DNA from: CAYNFR01 sp964616755
Lineage (GTDB): Bacteria; Bacteroidota; Bacteroidia; Chitinophagales; Saprospiraceae
Direction: 5' to 3'
Length of the DNA stretch: 64,000 nucleotides
Assembly: GCA_964616755.1 (NCBI GenBank)
Contig: CAZTSI010000003.1
Span: forward strand, 1-64,000
The notes below the pieces were generated by a model that worked only from the letters and a program-made list of their open reading frames with translations, made no database searches and was not told the DNA's origin. The translations under genes and the position numbers were made by a program. Each line of letters opens with the position of its first letter. The first letter of the stretch is position 1. Positions 1 through 9,465 of this stretch are shown in pieces.

Positions 1-973
1 AAATATTATCCCATAATATCCCCCCAAAAGTTGCATTTGTGACTTGAATCTAAGTTTGAATGAGTTGGGGTTATTGTAAAAAAAATGAAATTACGACCAT
101 GATTCAAATTTAGAATTTGGAGTGATTTTCAGAATTTGAAATGAACTATTTTATGAGCAGATGATAGACATTGCTTATACTCTTGGTAGTTCCGATCAAG
201 AGATGATATCCTTCTTTTGGTCTAACAGATCAGGTAAAAATTCTAGCATATGATGAAGTAAAAAGTTTACATAAATATATTCCAAAAATATTTATAGGCA
301 AAAAGAAGATTATATAGACCAAGCCACAAAGCCAACTGCAAGGGACAAAATTTGTTAATTAAGATGTCTCCATCAACGATTGCACAAAAGGGCAGGGCAT
401 ACAATGGGGTAACGGCTTTATGCTATAAAGTTCACGGCACGTTTATCATGCCACTTGGGCTATTATTCTCTAGTTTACCTTTATCAGACATTCGATGTTC
501 TTACAGTACCGAAAACTATGTTCTTCTCTGGCGCAGATATTTTAAGTTTGCAAAGAAATTGGATTAGATGTGTTCTTTGATATTCCTTCCTCACTTAGTT
601 CCGGTTAAAATCGTTCGTTTGGCCATGCCATAAAACAAATCTTACCTACTTACGAATTAACAAGCCGTTTTCAGAAGTAAGTTCATGTTTATTTTAGTGC
701 GTGTTGATGAAGGCATAGCACTTCCCTAGCCAATGAAATCCATGTGCGTAAGTCAATTTTTTCTATTGGAAAGAACTGAGTCAAACTCATGTAGGCCTTT
801 CGTCAAGTATCGAAAATTAACGAAGCTAAAACTTTCCATAAATTGTCACTGAATCATTGCTGAAAACATAAGGCATTCAAATTGCGGCCACAAAACAATG
901 TGTAAGCTTCCTACCACTTCGAAGGACAACATGACAAAACAGGTGCTGTTCAAACACATAATGCTTGGCGTTA
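1..973. other. Left-edge region without a supported gene
   Basis: No reading frame here has a recognisable family, ribosome-binding context or Bacteroidota-like protein pattern. The longest open frame (352-567, +) gives 71 residues with no motif I know and is flanked by stops in the same frame. The stretch is A+T rich and looks like degraded or non-coding DNA. No tRNA cloverleaf or transposase signature could be made out. It could hold decayed remnants of a gene, but I cannot name one. Confidence 0.5.
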
Positions 974-1004
974 TAAAAAAAGGGGTGGCATTGGCCTCCC
1001 CTTA
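974..1004 (-). terminator. Rho-independent terminator of the VPS10-like gene
   Basis: Read on the minus strand, a stem of AAGGGG, one A-A mismatch and GGC, closed by a four-base loop (CAAT) and its complement, is followed by a run of seven T. It lies about 27 bp past the stop codon of the minus-strand gene at 1031-4291, the right place for its terminator. Confidence 0.85.
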
Positions 1005-1030
1005 TACTTAGAGTAACACAAGTTGTGATG

Positions 1031-4000
1031 TTAGTCCTCAAATAGAGCAAAATCTATAGATTTAATCTTACCCTTGTAGATTTCCCAGTCTTCGGCGAAA
1101 TATTTATCAACCTTCGCTTTCACTTCGTTATATTTAGCTTTGGCTTTGTCTAGTGCGATCATTGCGTTGCTGCCAGGTTTCCCATAGGAAGATTGCAAAT
1201 ATCGTCTGGCCCCAAAAATATAAGACGTCAATATTTCCGGATTGCGTTGTATACCTTTTTGATTGTCTTTATTAAAGAAAAGTTCGTGAAGCTCAGCAAG
1301 CTTTTTATCCTCTTCTTTATTCAATTTAGCGATTTCCTTCTGTGTGGTATCTTGAAGTGTCTCCGTTAATTTTTCGATTAGAGCTAGCGATTTTTTAGCC
1401 TTTTTTATTTTTTCATACGTTTCTGTGCTGGCAGCCATTAATAGTTCTTGCTCGCTCATGGCACTTTTTAGATCGGCTATATCCTCAGAGCTCATCTTCA
1501 ATCTTGGATCCATCTTTATTTCAACCATGATAGAATCAGATTGGTCACCATAATTGACAATCGTTTTATAGATACCTGGTAGTGCATTATCTCCTCTTGG
1601 CGGGTCAGCGTCTTTTTCTCTTGGTCTAGGCGATGGGCTTTCTGTTCCATTCGTCTCGAGTCCCCATGACATTCTTACCAATCCCTTCTTATCCACTTTA
1701 CGGCTAAATTGGCGTATCGTATCACCTCTTTCATTAAGTATCGTAAACTTCACTTTGTCTGTATTTTCTTTCTTTCCCCCTGTCGTAGGTTTTTTATCTT
1801 TATCTTTGTCATTGTCGTCAGTTGCCGCTTTGTTGTCTTTGTCCTTACCTTTGTTCTTTTCTTTGTCTTTATCCTTTTCCTGGGTTGCAACTTTTTTATC
1901 CTTTTCCATTTTCGCAAGAGTCTCTGGTTTTATCCAAATCGAATAATAGGCATCGGTGGATTTATCGTCACCTACAAACTCTGCTTGCGCAATAAAGCGA
2001 ATACCCTGGTACGAACGATATTCACTCAGGTAGGCAGGGGTAACGGATACAACATCAAAATCTTTGGTGGTATAATTTTCTCGAGCCAACTGACGAATGG
2101 TGCCAATATCATCAATCACCCAAAAGGCGCGACCAAAAGTTCCTAAGACCAAATCATCGAAAGTTGATTGGATTTTCATATCTGCGATTTGTACATTAGG
2201 AAGTTGTTTAGGCCATTTTTTCCAGGTTACGCCGCGGTCTAATGAAAAATATAGCCCTGAGTCCGTACCTAAAAAGATCAGATTAGCCTCTTTTGGATCT
2301 TGAAGTACAGAGACAACAAAACTACCCACTTGACTATCTTGTACTATACGGCGCCATGTATTTCCTTTATCTCGTGTATGATACAAATAAGCACTCCAAT
2401 CATTTTGTCTGTAGTTGTTCAAAACTACAAACGCTTCATTTTGATCAACAACTGACCACTCTATTTGAGGAATCCACCCTGCCTTAGGAGCGCCAGGTAA
2501 CTTGCTGTAGACATCTGTCCAGTTGCCTCCTCGGTCATTAGTGATTTGCAAGCGACCATCATCTGTTCCGACTAATATCGTTTTGTCATCTTGTGGATGA
2601 GGGGCAATAGCGATGATTGTAGTATTGTTTTCGGCATTAGTAGCGTCATATGTCAGTCCACCACTAATATCTTGATGTTGTTTACTAGTGTCATTGGTTG
2701 TCAGATCTGGAGATAAGATAACCCAACTTTGTCCACAATCAGCACTGTAATGTACAAACTGACTTCCATAATACAAGCCACAATTATTCATCGGGTCAAG
2801 GGCTAACGGTGCATTCCAATTGTATCTGAGTTTTGTATCTCCAGGATTATTGGGCTTTATAAATCGCGTGGCACCTGTAGTGCGATCTACTAGGCCCATA
2901 TTTCCACCTTGCGACATGGCGTATACATAATTAGCATCATCTGGTTTAGGGGCAACATCAAATCCATCTCCAAAGAACACTTCTTGCCAATCATAATTGG
3001 TGATCCCGCCACTCTTAAGGGTAAAGGCTGGCCCAGCCCAAGAGCCATTGTCTTGCATTCCTCCATATACATTATACGGGAACTCATTGTCGACATTGAC
3101 ATGATAAAACTGGCCTACGGGAAGATTATTTACGAATCTCCAATTCTTGCCCATGTCATAGGAGATATTTAGCCCACCGTCATTACCGTCGATAAGATAG
3201 TTAGGATCAGTTGGGCTTATCCAAAAGGCATGATGGTCTGGGTGCACTCCATTGCCATAGTCGGCAATAATTTTCCATGTTTTGCCGCCATCGTCACTGG
3301 TAGAAACGTAAGTAAAAAGAGAATACAGTCTATTTTCATTTTTTGGATCGACATATATCTCATGATAATAGAACGGGCGATCCGAAAGATTTGGCCCTGA
3401 AGGCACTTTTAGCCATTTAGCACCACCATCAGTAGATTTGTAGAGGGCATTTTCTTTTGCCTCTACTAAAGCATAGACGATATCCGTATTGCTCGCTGCA
3501 ATAGCAACTCCGATGCGACCTAGATCACCTTTAGGCATGCCATCCTCAGCCTCTATTCTTTTCCACGTCTTACCTCCGTCATGGGTGATATGGAGGCCAG
3601 ATCCAGTGCCGCCACTATTAAATGTCCAAGGCTTGCGACCGTACTCCCACATGGCAACGATAATTTTGTTAGGATTTTTAGGATCCATGACCATATCTGC
3701 TACTCCTGTTTGATTATTGACATATAATATTTTTTGCCAAGAGTCCCCGCCGTCGGTGGTTTTGAATACACCGCGTTCTTCGTTTGGCCCCCATGCAGAT
3801 CCTTGAGCACCTACAAAGGCAACGCCGCTTTTGGTCTCGTCAATTACAATACGGTGAATAGTTTTTGTGTTTTTGAGGCCTTTAAAATGCCACGTTCTAC
3901 CGCCGTCGATAGACTTGAACACCCCAGCCCCGCTATTTTGGCTATTTCGAGGGTTCCCTTCCCCTGTTCCTACCCAAATCTCGCTCGGGTTCGCCTGATT

Positions 4001-4291
4001 TATTTTTATTGCACCTATAGAAATGTTTGGTTGGTCATCAAAAATGGGTGTCCAAGAAATACCAGCATTCGATGAGAACCAAAGACCACCAGAGGCAGTT
4101 CCGACAAAAATACGTTGAGGATTACTCAGATCCACGTCAATGGCTGTAACCCTTCCACTCATGCCGGCAGGGCCAATATTTCTAGCTTTAATGGATTCAA
4201 AATGCTCTAAATCAATATCTTGCGCCGTGAGGCTCACAAACAAAATACTTGTGCACAGGATGCCAAAGCAATTAGACAAAAAACTTCTCAT
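1031..4291 (-). CDS. Secreted sortilin/VPS10-like beta-propeller protein
   Basis: A 1086-residue exported protein with an N-terminal signal peptide (about residues 1-23, ending LTAQ). The body carries many Asp-box (BNR) repeats of the S-x-D-x-G-x-T-W type, for example SIDGGRTW, TTDGGDSW, THDGGKTW and STDGGAKW, which build the beta-propeller of VPS10/sortilin-like and BNR glycosidase-like proteins. Members of this family are common in Bacteroidota and usually about 1000-1100 residues; the length fits. Between roughly residues 797 and 849 there is a highly charged Lys/Asp/Glu low-complexity insert, probably a flexible linker between the propeller and a helical C-terminal domain rich in Lys and Glu. 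I see no T9SS sorting domain at the C-terminus. Function is unknown; a peptide- or glycan-handling periplasmic or surface role is only an inference. A terminator follows at 974-1004. Confidence 0.85.
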   Translation of the reverse strand: MRSFLSNCFGILCTSILFVSLTAQDIDLEHFESIKARNIGPAGMSGRVTAIDVDLSNPQRIFVGTASGGLWFSSNAGISWTPIFDDQPNISIGAIKINQANPSEIWVGTGEGNPRNSQNSGAGVFKSIDGGRTWHFKGLKNTKTIHRIVIDETKSGVAFVGAQGSAWGPNEERGVFKTTDGGDSWQKILYVNNQTGVADMVMDPKNPNKIIVAMWEYGRKPWTFNSGGTGSGLHITHDGGKTWKRIEAEDGMPKGDLGRIGVAIAASNTDIVYALVEAKENALYKSTDGGAKWLKVPSGPNLSDRPFYYHEIYVDPKNENRLYSLFTYVSTSDDGGKTWKIIADYGNGVHPDHHAFWISPTDPNYLIDGNDGGLNISYDMGKNWRFVNNLPVGQFYHVNVDNEFPYNVYGGMQDNGSWAGPAFTLKSGGITNYDWQEVFFGDGFDVAPKPDDANYVYAMSQGGNMGLVDRTTGATRFIKPNNPGDTKLRYNWNAPLALDPMNNCGLYYGSQFVHYSADCGQSWVILSPDLTTNDTSKQHQDISGGLTYDATNAENNTTIIAIAPHPQDDKTILVGTDDGRLQITNDRGGNWTDVYSKLPGAPKAGWIPQIEWSVVDQNEAFVVLNNYRQNDWSAYLYHTRDKGNTWRRIVQDSQVGSFVVSVLQDPKEANLIFLGTDSGLYFSLDRGVTWKKWPKQLPNVQIADMKIQSTFDDLVLGTFGRAFWVIDDIGTIRQLARENYTTKDFDVVSVTPAYLSEYRSYQGIRFIAQAEFVGDDKSTDAYYSIWIKPETLAKMEKDKKVATQEKDKDKEKNKGKDKDNKAATDDNDKDKDKKPTTGGKKENTDKVKFTILNERGDTIRQFSRKVDKKGLVRMSWGLETNGTESPSPRPREKDADPPRGDNALPGIYKTIVNYGDQSDSIMVEIKMDPRLKMSSEDIADLKSAMSEQELLMAASTETYEKIKKAKKSLALIEKLTETLQDTTQKEIAKLNKEEDKKLAELHELFFNKDNQKGIQRNPEILTSYIFGARRYLQSSYGKPGSNAMIALDKAKAKYNEVKAKVDKYFAEDWEIYKGKIKSIDFALFED

Positions 4292-4447
4292 TGTTAGTTT
4301 ATTTTAAGTTGGACGACAATATAAGGCTTTGTCTAAATATTCGTTTACAAATGCGTGAAGCTATGGATTTCGACCTTTTCAATTTTGTTTTGATGAAATA
4401 GTAAGAAGATCGTGTGGCATTATGTATAAGGTTTATTTTTGCACTCT

Positions 4448-6472
4448 ATGCAATTTCTCTTTCCTCAGTTTTTATGGGCCTTATTGGCGCTCGCAATCCC
4501 GATTATTATCCATCTCTTTTATTTTAGACGGTTCAAGAAGGTATATTTTACCAATGTCCATCTGCTTAAAGAGTTGAAACAAGAAACGAGTAATCGCAAT
4601 CGACTTAAGAGTTTATTAATCTTGATCGCACGATGTTTAGCGTTGGCGGCCTTGGTCTTTGCCTTTGCTCAGCCAATCCTTCACAAACAAAATGCCGGTG
4701 CTGGAGACGCACAAAAACTGATTTTTGTATTTATCGATAACAGTTTTAGCATGAATGCGGCCAAGGACGACGTGCCTTTGTTTACGATTGCCAAAGACAA
4801 AGCAAGAGATATCGTCAGCGCTTATAATGATTACGACAAGTTTGTTCTTATTACACACGATCTGAGCCCTAAACACCTTAGATTATTGGATCAAAAAACC
4901 GTATTGGGCTTTATAGATGAATTGGCGCTCACCCCCAAGGTAGTTGCCTTAGAGCAAGTCTCTACCATTGTTCAGCGCATCTCTTACACCTATAGCGAAT
5001 GGGACAAACAGTATTATGTGGTTAGTGATTTTCAAGAGAATATTGCTCTATTTGAGACCACCTTGGATTCGAGTTATCGCGTCAGTCTCGTGCCAATACG
5101 ATCTGTTCAAGAGAATAACATTGCCATTTTAAGTGCTAGGTTTGAAGCTCCAGTCCCTGTATTGGGACAAAATAATAACCTAATCGTAGAATTTGCCAAT
5201 AATGGCGCGAATGCCGAAGATGTAGAATTTCGAATGATATATGGCGGCCAAGAACGCCCAATGGGCATTGTACACTTGGAGGCAGGAACAAAACGCTTTG
5301 ACACCTTAGCCATCAAGATTGCCAATCCTGGTTGGCATGATATTGAGCTGATTATAGACGATTTTCCGATCGTGTTTGATGATCATTTATTTTTGACATT
5401 TCACGTGAAAGAAAGCTTGTCTGTATTGACTATTAATGAAGGCACCAATAATAGCTACATTGACTATGGCGTAAAGAGTTTGCCAGCATTTGATTTGAAT
5501 CAACTATCCAAAAATGCGATAAAATATGACCAGCTTGGGCGCTTTCAGTTGATTATTCTTGATGAATTAAAGGATTTTAGTTCAGGGCTCATCGTCGAGC
5601 TTGTCAAATATGTTCAAAGTGGGGGCAACCTATTGTTTTTTCCGGCCAAGGACCATCGCCCTGGTGCTTACAATGAGTTATTAGAGGCCTTACACGCTGA
5701 TGGGTTAGGGGGAAGAGTAGATCAAGAGCGGCAAGTTCAACGATTGAATGAAGATGATTTTGTGTTTAATGAAGTATTTGAGACCGTGAGCCGAAATATA
5801 CGTATGCCTACAGCTCAACATACATTCGCACTTATTGAAAAGCCCTCAATAAGTCGTATAAATCTAATGACTTACAGAGATGGGGGGGCATACCTCACGA
5901 AATACCCTAGGGGCAAAGGCATTTTTTATCTGAGTACCGCCCCTTTAAATAAAGAGTCTAATGGTCTCGTATTAAATGCAGAGATATTCGTACCAATGCT
6001 ATACAAGATGGCTTTGGCACGTGGGACAGCAGCACCCTTGGCCTATACCATTGGTGAGGATCAATTAATAGGAATGCCAGAAATAAATAGCACTGATGGT
6101 GGGCAATATAGAGTTTCTGATGAGAACTCAGAGTTCATACCAAGTATAGTCGTGACCGCCCAAGGAGGGTTTATCGATGTTCGAGATCAGATCACCACGG
6201 CAGGCATTAAGCAATTGGCAAAAAATGAAAATAGAGTGTCTAACATAGCTTTCAATTATGATAGGATGGAGTCGAATGTTTTATATGGAGATTTGAAGAG
6301 TATTTCGACGACGATTGGTCAAAATGTTATGACCATTGAAGAGAGCGATATGAAGAATATCAATTCCTTTATTACCCAGCAAGTCCAAGGAAGAAGATTG
6401 TGGAGAGTGTTTCTTATTATTGCACTATTGTTTTTATTAGCCGAAACACTTTTGATCAGATTTTGGAAATAA
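4448..6472 (+). CDS. BatA-type double-transmembrane protein with VWA-like domain
   Basis: This inner-membrane protein starts with the conserved N-terminal pair of membrane helices of the BatA/aerotolerance-associated family (FLFPQFLWALLALAIPIIIH, then the FRRFKKVYFTNV segment and a second helix near residues 54-76). A von Willebrand A-like region follows with a MIDAS-like D-N-S-F-S at about residue 97, and one more helix ends the protein (VFLIIALLFLLAETLLI). I start it at ATG 4448 because the family begins MQFL; a TTG lies nine bases upstream. A -7-like TATTTTTG at 4434-4441 sits immediately before, so any leader would be very short. It ends four bases before the dihydroorotase-like gene, so the two are almost certainly co-transcribed and translationally coupled. 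The biochemical role of this family is unproven. Confidence 0.85.
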   Translation: MQFLFPQFLWALLALAIPIIIHLFYFRRFKKVYFTNVHLLKELKQETSNRNRLKSLLILIARCLALAALVFAFAQPILHKQNAGAGDAQKLIFVFIDNSFSMNAAKDDVPLFTIAKDKARDIVSAYNDYDKFVLITHDLSPKHLRLLDQKTVLGFIDELALTPKVVALEQVSTIVQRISYTYSEWDKQYYVVSDFQENIALFETTLDSSYRVSLVPIRSVQENNIAILSARFEAPVPVLGQNNNLIVEFANNGANAEDVEFRMIYGGQERPMGIVHLEAGTKRFDTLAIKIANPGWHDIELIIDDFPIVFDDHLFLTFHVKESLSVLTINEGTNNSYIDYGVKSLPAFDLNQLSKNAIKYDQLGRFQLIILDELKDFSSGLIVELVKYVQSGGNLLFFPAKDHRPGAYNELLEALHADGLGGRVDQERQVQRLNEDDFVFNEVFETVSRNIRMPTAQHTFALIEKPSISRINLMTYRDGGAYLTKYPRGKGIFYLSTAPLNKESNGLVLNAEIFVPMLYKMALARGTAAPLAYTIGEDQLIGMPEINSTDGGQYRVSDENSEFIPSIVVTAQGGFIDVRDQITTAGIKQLAKNENRVSNIAFNYDRMESNVLYGDLKSISTTIGQNVMTIEESDMKNINSFITQQVQGRRLWRVFLIIALLFLLAETLLIRFWK

Positions 6473-6476
6473 TGCG

Positions 6477-7742
6477 ATGCGAATTTTATTAAAAAAGGCG
6501 ATCATTCACCATACTGGTTCTGCGTTGCATAAAAAACAGCGAGACCTGTTGATCGTCGATGGAATTATTGAAAAAATTGCTGTCAAAATAGAAGATGATC
6601 ATGCGGTGGTCATCAAAAGCAAGAAGTTATGTGTATCCCCACTGTGGTTAGATATTGGAGCATCGAGCGGTGAGCCCGGCTTTGAATATCGAGAAAACTT
6701 AGATTCCATACGAAATGCTGCGTCAAAAGGCGGATATGGCAAAATAGCTGTGTACCCCAACACAGAGCCTGTGGTCGATAATAAAGCAATGATTCAGCAA
6801 CTCCTTTCAGCGAACGAATCTCACCCTGTCAAATTCTTGCCCTTAGCCGCTGCGACGGTGGGTGCTATTGGCAAGGACTTAGCCGAAATCATTGACTTGC
6901 ATTATTCTGGTGCCGTTGGATTTACAGATGGGATCAAAACAGATATATCTACGGACCAACTCTCCAGAATTTTACAATATTCCAAAGTGGTCAATAAGCC
7001 CTATCTGCATGTACTGACAGGAGATAAAATGGGTGAAATAGGCCAAGTGAATGAAGGGAAAATGAGCGTAAGTCTCGGTCTCGAAGGAATACCAAAGTAT
7101 TATGAAGAGGCCGAAATAAAGAAATTGCAGGCGCAAATGGAGTATGCCAATTATGATAAGTGTATCATTTTAGGTCTGAGTTCTGCGCAGTCGGTCAAGC
7201 TCATTTCGCGACCAAAGAAGGATCTTCCGATCTACGCGAGTGTTCCCTATTTGAATATGATTTTTGATGAAGAGGACTTACTTCATTTTGACGTTAACTT
7301 AAAATTATTGCCACCATTGCGATCTTCTTCGGATCGAGCAGAGTTGGTTAAGGCTTTTAACAATAGACAGATTCGACTGGTAAGTAGCTTTCATAGACCT
7401 CGATCACAAGAAGAAAAAGATGAGCCTTTTGGTTTATCTGCATTTGGTGCTACGGGGCTCGAGGAATGTTTTAGAGCACTTTTGTCCTTCGCACCTGCAG
7501 TTGATCGTGATAGATTGGTAGAGGCATTAAGCGTTTCGTCTTACGAAGCGTTAGGATTGGAAGTGCCAAAAATTGAACAAAGCTATCCTTGTAGTCTCAC
7601 CCTTTTTGACATGGAAGAAAGCAGTTCGTTTGACAAGACAGTTACCGCCTCTCGTTCTACGAATACCGCATTTTCTAGTGGCCGTCTAAAAGGCAAGATT
7701 TTGGGTATCATAGACGGAATGGATATGATCTTGGATAATTGA
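6477..7742 (+). CDS. Dihydroorotase-like protein lacking the metal-binding residues
   Basis: The 421-residue sequence follows the dihydroorotase/amidohydrolase fold from end to end (D-x(8)-EPG-E at 59-70, YPNT at 93-96, NEGKMSVSLGLEGIP at 192-206, LPPLRSSSDR at 278-287). The catalytic positions are lost: the first-strand H-x-H is replaced within DIGASSGEPG (59-68), the HxS-type second metal site reads LGLSSAQSV (232-240), and the usual T/S-D-H-A-P-H segment reads SSFHRPRSQEEK (303-314). It should therefore be a non-catalytic homologue, comparable in kind to PyrC' of Pseudomonas, which supports aspartate carbamoyltransferase. Real activity is unlikely unless another chemistry is used. It is four bases downstream of the BatA-type gene and shares its operon. 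Naming it pyrC without comment would be misleading. Confidence 0.8.
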   Translation: MRILLKKAIIHHTGSALHKKQRDLLIVDGIIEKIAVKIEDDHAVVIKSKKLCVSPLWLDIGASSGEPGFEYRENLDSIRNAASKGGYGKIAVYPNTEPVVDNKAMIQQLLSANESHPVKFLPLAAATVGAIGKDLAEIIDLHYSGAVGFTDGIKTDISTDQLSRILQYSKVVNKPYLHVLTGDKMGEIGQVNEGKMSVSLGLEGIPKYYEEAEIKKLQAQMEYANYDKCIILGLSSAQSVKLISRPKKDLPIYASVPYLNMIFDEEDLLHFDVNLKLLPPLRSSSDRAELVKAFNNRQIRLVSSFHRPRSQEEKDEPFGLSAFGATGLEECFRALLSFAPAVDRDRLVEALSVSSYEALGLEVPKIEQSYPCSLTLFDMEESSSFDKTVTASRSTNTAFSSGRLKGKILGIIDGMDMILDN

Positions 7743-8025
7743 TTTCGGGCAACTATTCGGTTATCAAACATTTTGGCTGATAATGGATAATATTACCTCA
7801 TTTTACAGCATTTTTTCTACGATTGTGCTGCTATCCTTTCAACAATCAGCTTTTTCTTTTATAAAATATCTAAATTTTCGTTTCAAAGGCATAGAGCTGA
7901 ATAGTAACGATTTCTGATGGGTTACGAATAATCAGAGATTTTATCCCTTTACTATAATCATTGGTCGAATAGCTTGATAAAAGGAAGATTATTAGCGGTA
8001 GCTTTCTTGCTAAATAATTTGTTTT

Positions 8026-8562
8026 ATGAACTCAGGCACATTAGAAAAACCAATTTCAATGTTAACCGTCGGTTGGCGATTCGGTTTATGGATGGCCGCG
8101 GCTACTTCTGTTATTGGACTTATTTCACATTTTTCAGGGTCGTACACATTAACGGAGATTAGTGATGCGATGGTGCGAAATGGCATCATTACTATTGCGG
8201 CATCATGGTTGGCGATTAGCGCTGTGTTATATTTAGGGTTGAGGAGATTTAGAGAAGGAAATGCAGGATTGATGAGCTTAGGGGAAGGGTTGACGTTGTC
8301 CCTGTATATTGGTCTGTTTTCAGGCCTTTTCATGATACCGTATCACTGGATCTACGCCAGCTATCTGCTGCCGGATGTGATGACCGAATTAGGCGGCATG
8401 TTGGAGATAGAAGATATAGATGATGAGGATATAGAGGGGGTAAACGCTGCGGTTGGTTTCTTGACATCGCCATCGTTTTTAGCGGTTTCGGGATTTATAA
8501 ATCGATTTTTGGCTTGTGCTATTTTTGGTTTTTTTACATCTCTCTTTGTCCGTAAGGACTGA
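8026..8562 (+). CDS. DUF4199 family membrane protein (first of a tandem pair)
   Basis: A 178-residue integral membrane protein of the DUF4199 type: helices near residues 14-36, 48-70, 82-105 and 145-172, with the conserved segment GEGLTLSLYIGLFSG before the third helix and a variable acidic stretch (EIEDIDDEDIEG) between the third and fourth. The start ATG follows a short A+T-rich leader. The family is of unknown function and found almost only in Bacteroidota, where it often lies beside dihydroorotase and glycosyltransferase genes, as here. The next gene is a paralogue. Confidence 0.8.
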   Translation: MNSGTLEKPISMLTVGWRFGLWMAAATSVIGLISHFSGSYTLTEISDAMVRNGIITIAASWLAISAVLYLGLRRFREGNAGLMSLGEGLTLSLYIGLFSGLFMIPYHWIYASYLLPDVMTELGGMLEIEDIDDEDIEGVNAAVGFLTSPSFLAVSGFINRFLACAIFGFFTSLFVRKD

Positions 8563-8698
8563 AGAATACTGAACTATTTATAGTATTTTTACTCTTTTGA
8601 ATTATGCGTGAAGTTCTAAAGGCGCTTCCAAAACCAATATTTTAATTGTTTCTTAATTAACTTATCTCTTTTTTTTATCTTCGTTAAAATTCAAAACC

Positions 8699-9226
8699 AT
8701 GGAAGAACGAACAAGCCCCTTTAAGCTCGGTATTAAGTATGGACTAATATTGTCATTACTTGGAATTATTTTCTCGTTAATAGTCTATTACACGGGATTA
8801 CAAGATTTTTCAGACCCACAAAATTCGTCAAACTTCGGACTGACCTTGGTGGTATGGATAATGGTCTTCGGCATTATTTATATTGCCCTCAGAGAGCTCC
8901 GGACGAGTAACGAAGGTTATTTAAATACCGGTGAGGGCATGAGTACCTCTCTATATATTGGCTTGGTGTCAGGGATTATTGGAGCTATTTGGACTTATGT
9001 GTTTTATACCTATCTCGCTCCGGACATCGCAGAGATACTGGCCAATAGTGTAGACTACGACGAAATGGAAGAAAATCAGGCAGAAATGACAGAAAAAATG
9101 ATGGGCTTCATGATGAATCCAGCCCTGCTGGCCGTTATGGCGCTTTTCATGCGTTTAATTGCTGTGGCGATATTTGGTTTGATAGCTTCACTAATACTTA
9201 AGAAGGAGAACACTCAATCCTACTAG
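8699..9226 (+). CDS. DUF4199 family membrane protein (second of a tandem pair)
   Basis: A 175-residue paralogue of the preceding gene with the same four-helix layout, the matching GEGMSTSLYIGLVSG segment and an acidic loop (DYDEMEENQAEM) before the last helix. The two are alike in architecture but well diverged in sequence, so the duplication is old. The 136-bp gap before it contains no strong terminator, so one transcript may cover both. Function unknown. Confidence 0.8.
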   Translation: MEERTSPFKLGIKYGLILSLLGIIFSLIVYYTGLQDFSDPQNSSNFGLTLVVWIMVFGIIYIALRELRTSNEGYLNTGEGMSTSLYIGLVSGIIGAIWTYVFYTYLAPDIAEILANSVDYDEMEENQAEMTEKMMGFMMNPALLAVMALFMRLIAVAIFGLIASLILKKENTQSY

Positions 9227-9291
9227 TTACAGTCAGAAATATAATTTTTTTAGACAAACCTAGGCATGGATCTCGACACCGTTGTATTGCA

Positions 9292-9313
9292 ATGATAGAG
9301 TCTGCTCTATCAT
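9292..9313. repeat. Perfect 9-bp inverted repeat between DUF4199 and glycosyltransferase genes
   Basis: ATGATAGAG, four-base loop TCTG, CTCTATCAT. No T-run follows on either strand, so it is not a classical intrinsic terminator. It could be a weak terminator of the DUF4199 pair or a binding site; the sequence alone does not decide. Confidence 0.5.
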
Positions 9314-9465
9314 ACTGTTCAAAGAGTTTTCGAGCACGGAACTAATGAGCTTTGAAGAAGTCTAGACACTAGTTTCATAATGGCTGTTATCACTTTGATA
9401 GATCTCACATTAAATAAATTTTAATTTGACTAGGGACATGTATACCTTTGTCTTCACTTCAGTAT

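Noticed and set aside
352..567. 71-residue plus-strand open frame in the left-edge region
   Set aside because: No family motif, no start context, surrounded by stop-rich sequence. A faint likeness to the zinc-ribbon end of an IS1/IS1595-type transposase could not be supported by the cysteine pattern.
1709..2146. Long plus-strand open frame inside the VPS10-like gene
   Set aside because: It is antisense to the Lys/Asp-rich insert of the real gene; its Phe/Val/Ser-rich translation is the mirror of AAA/GAC-type codons.
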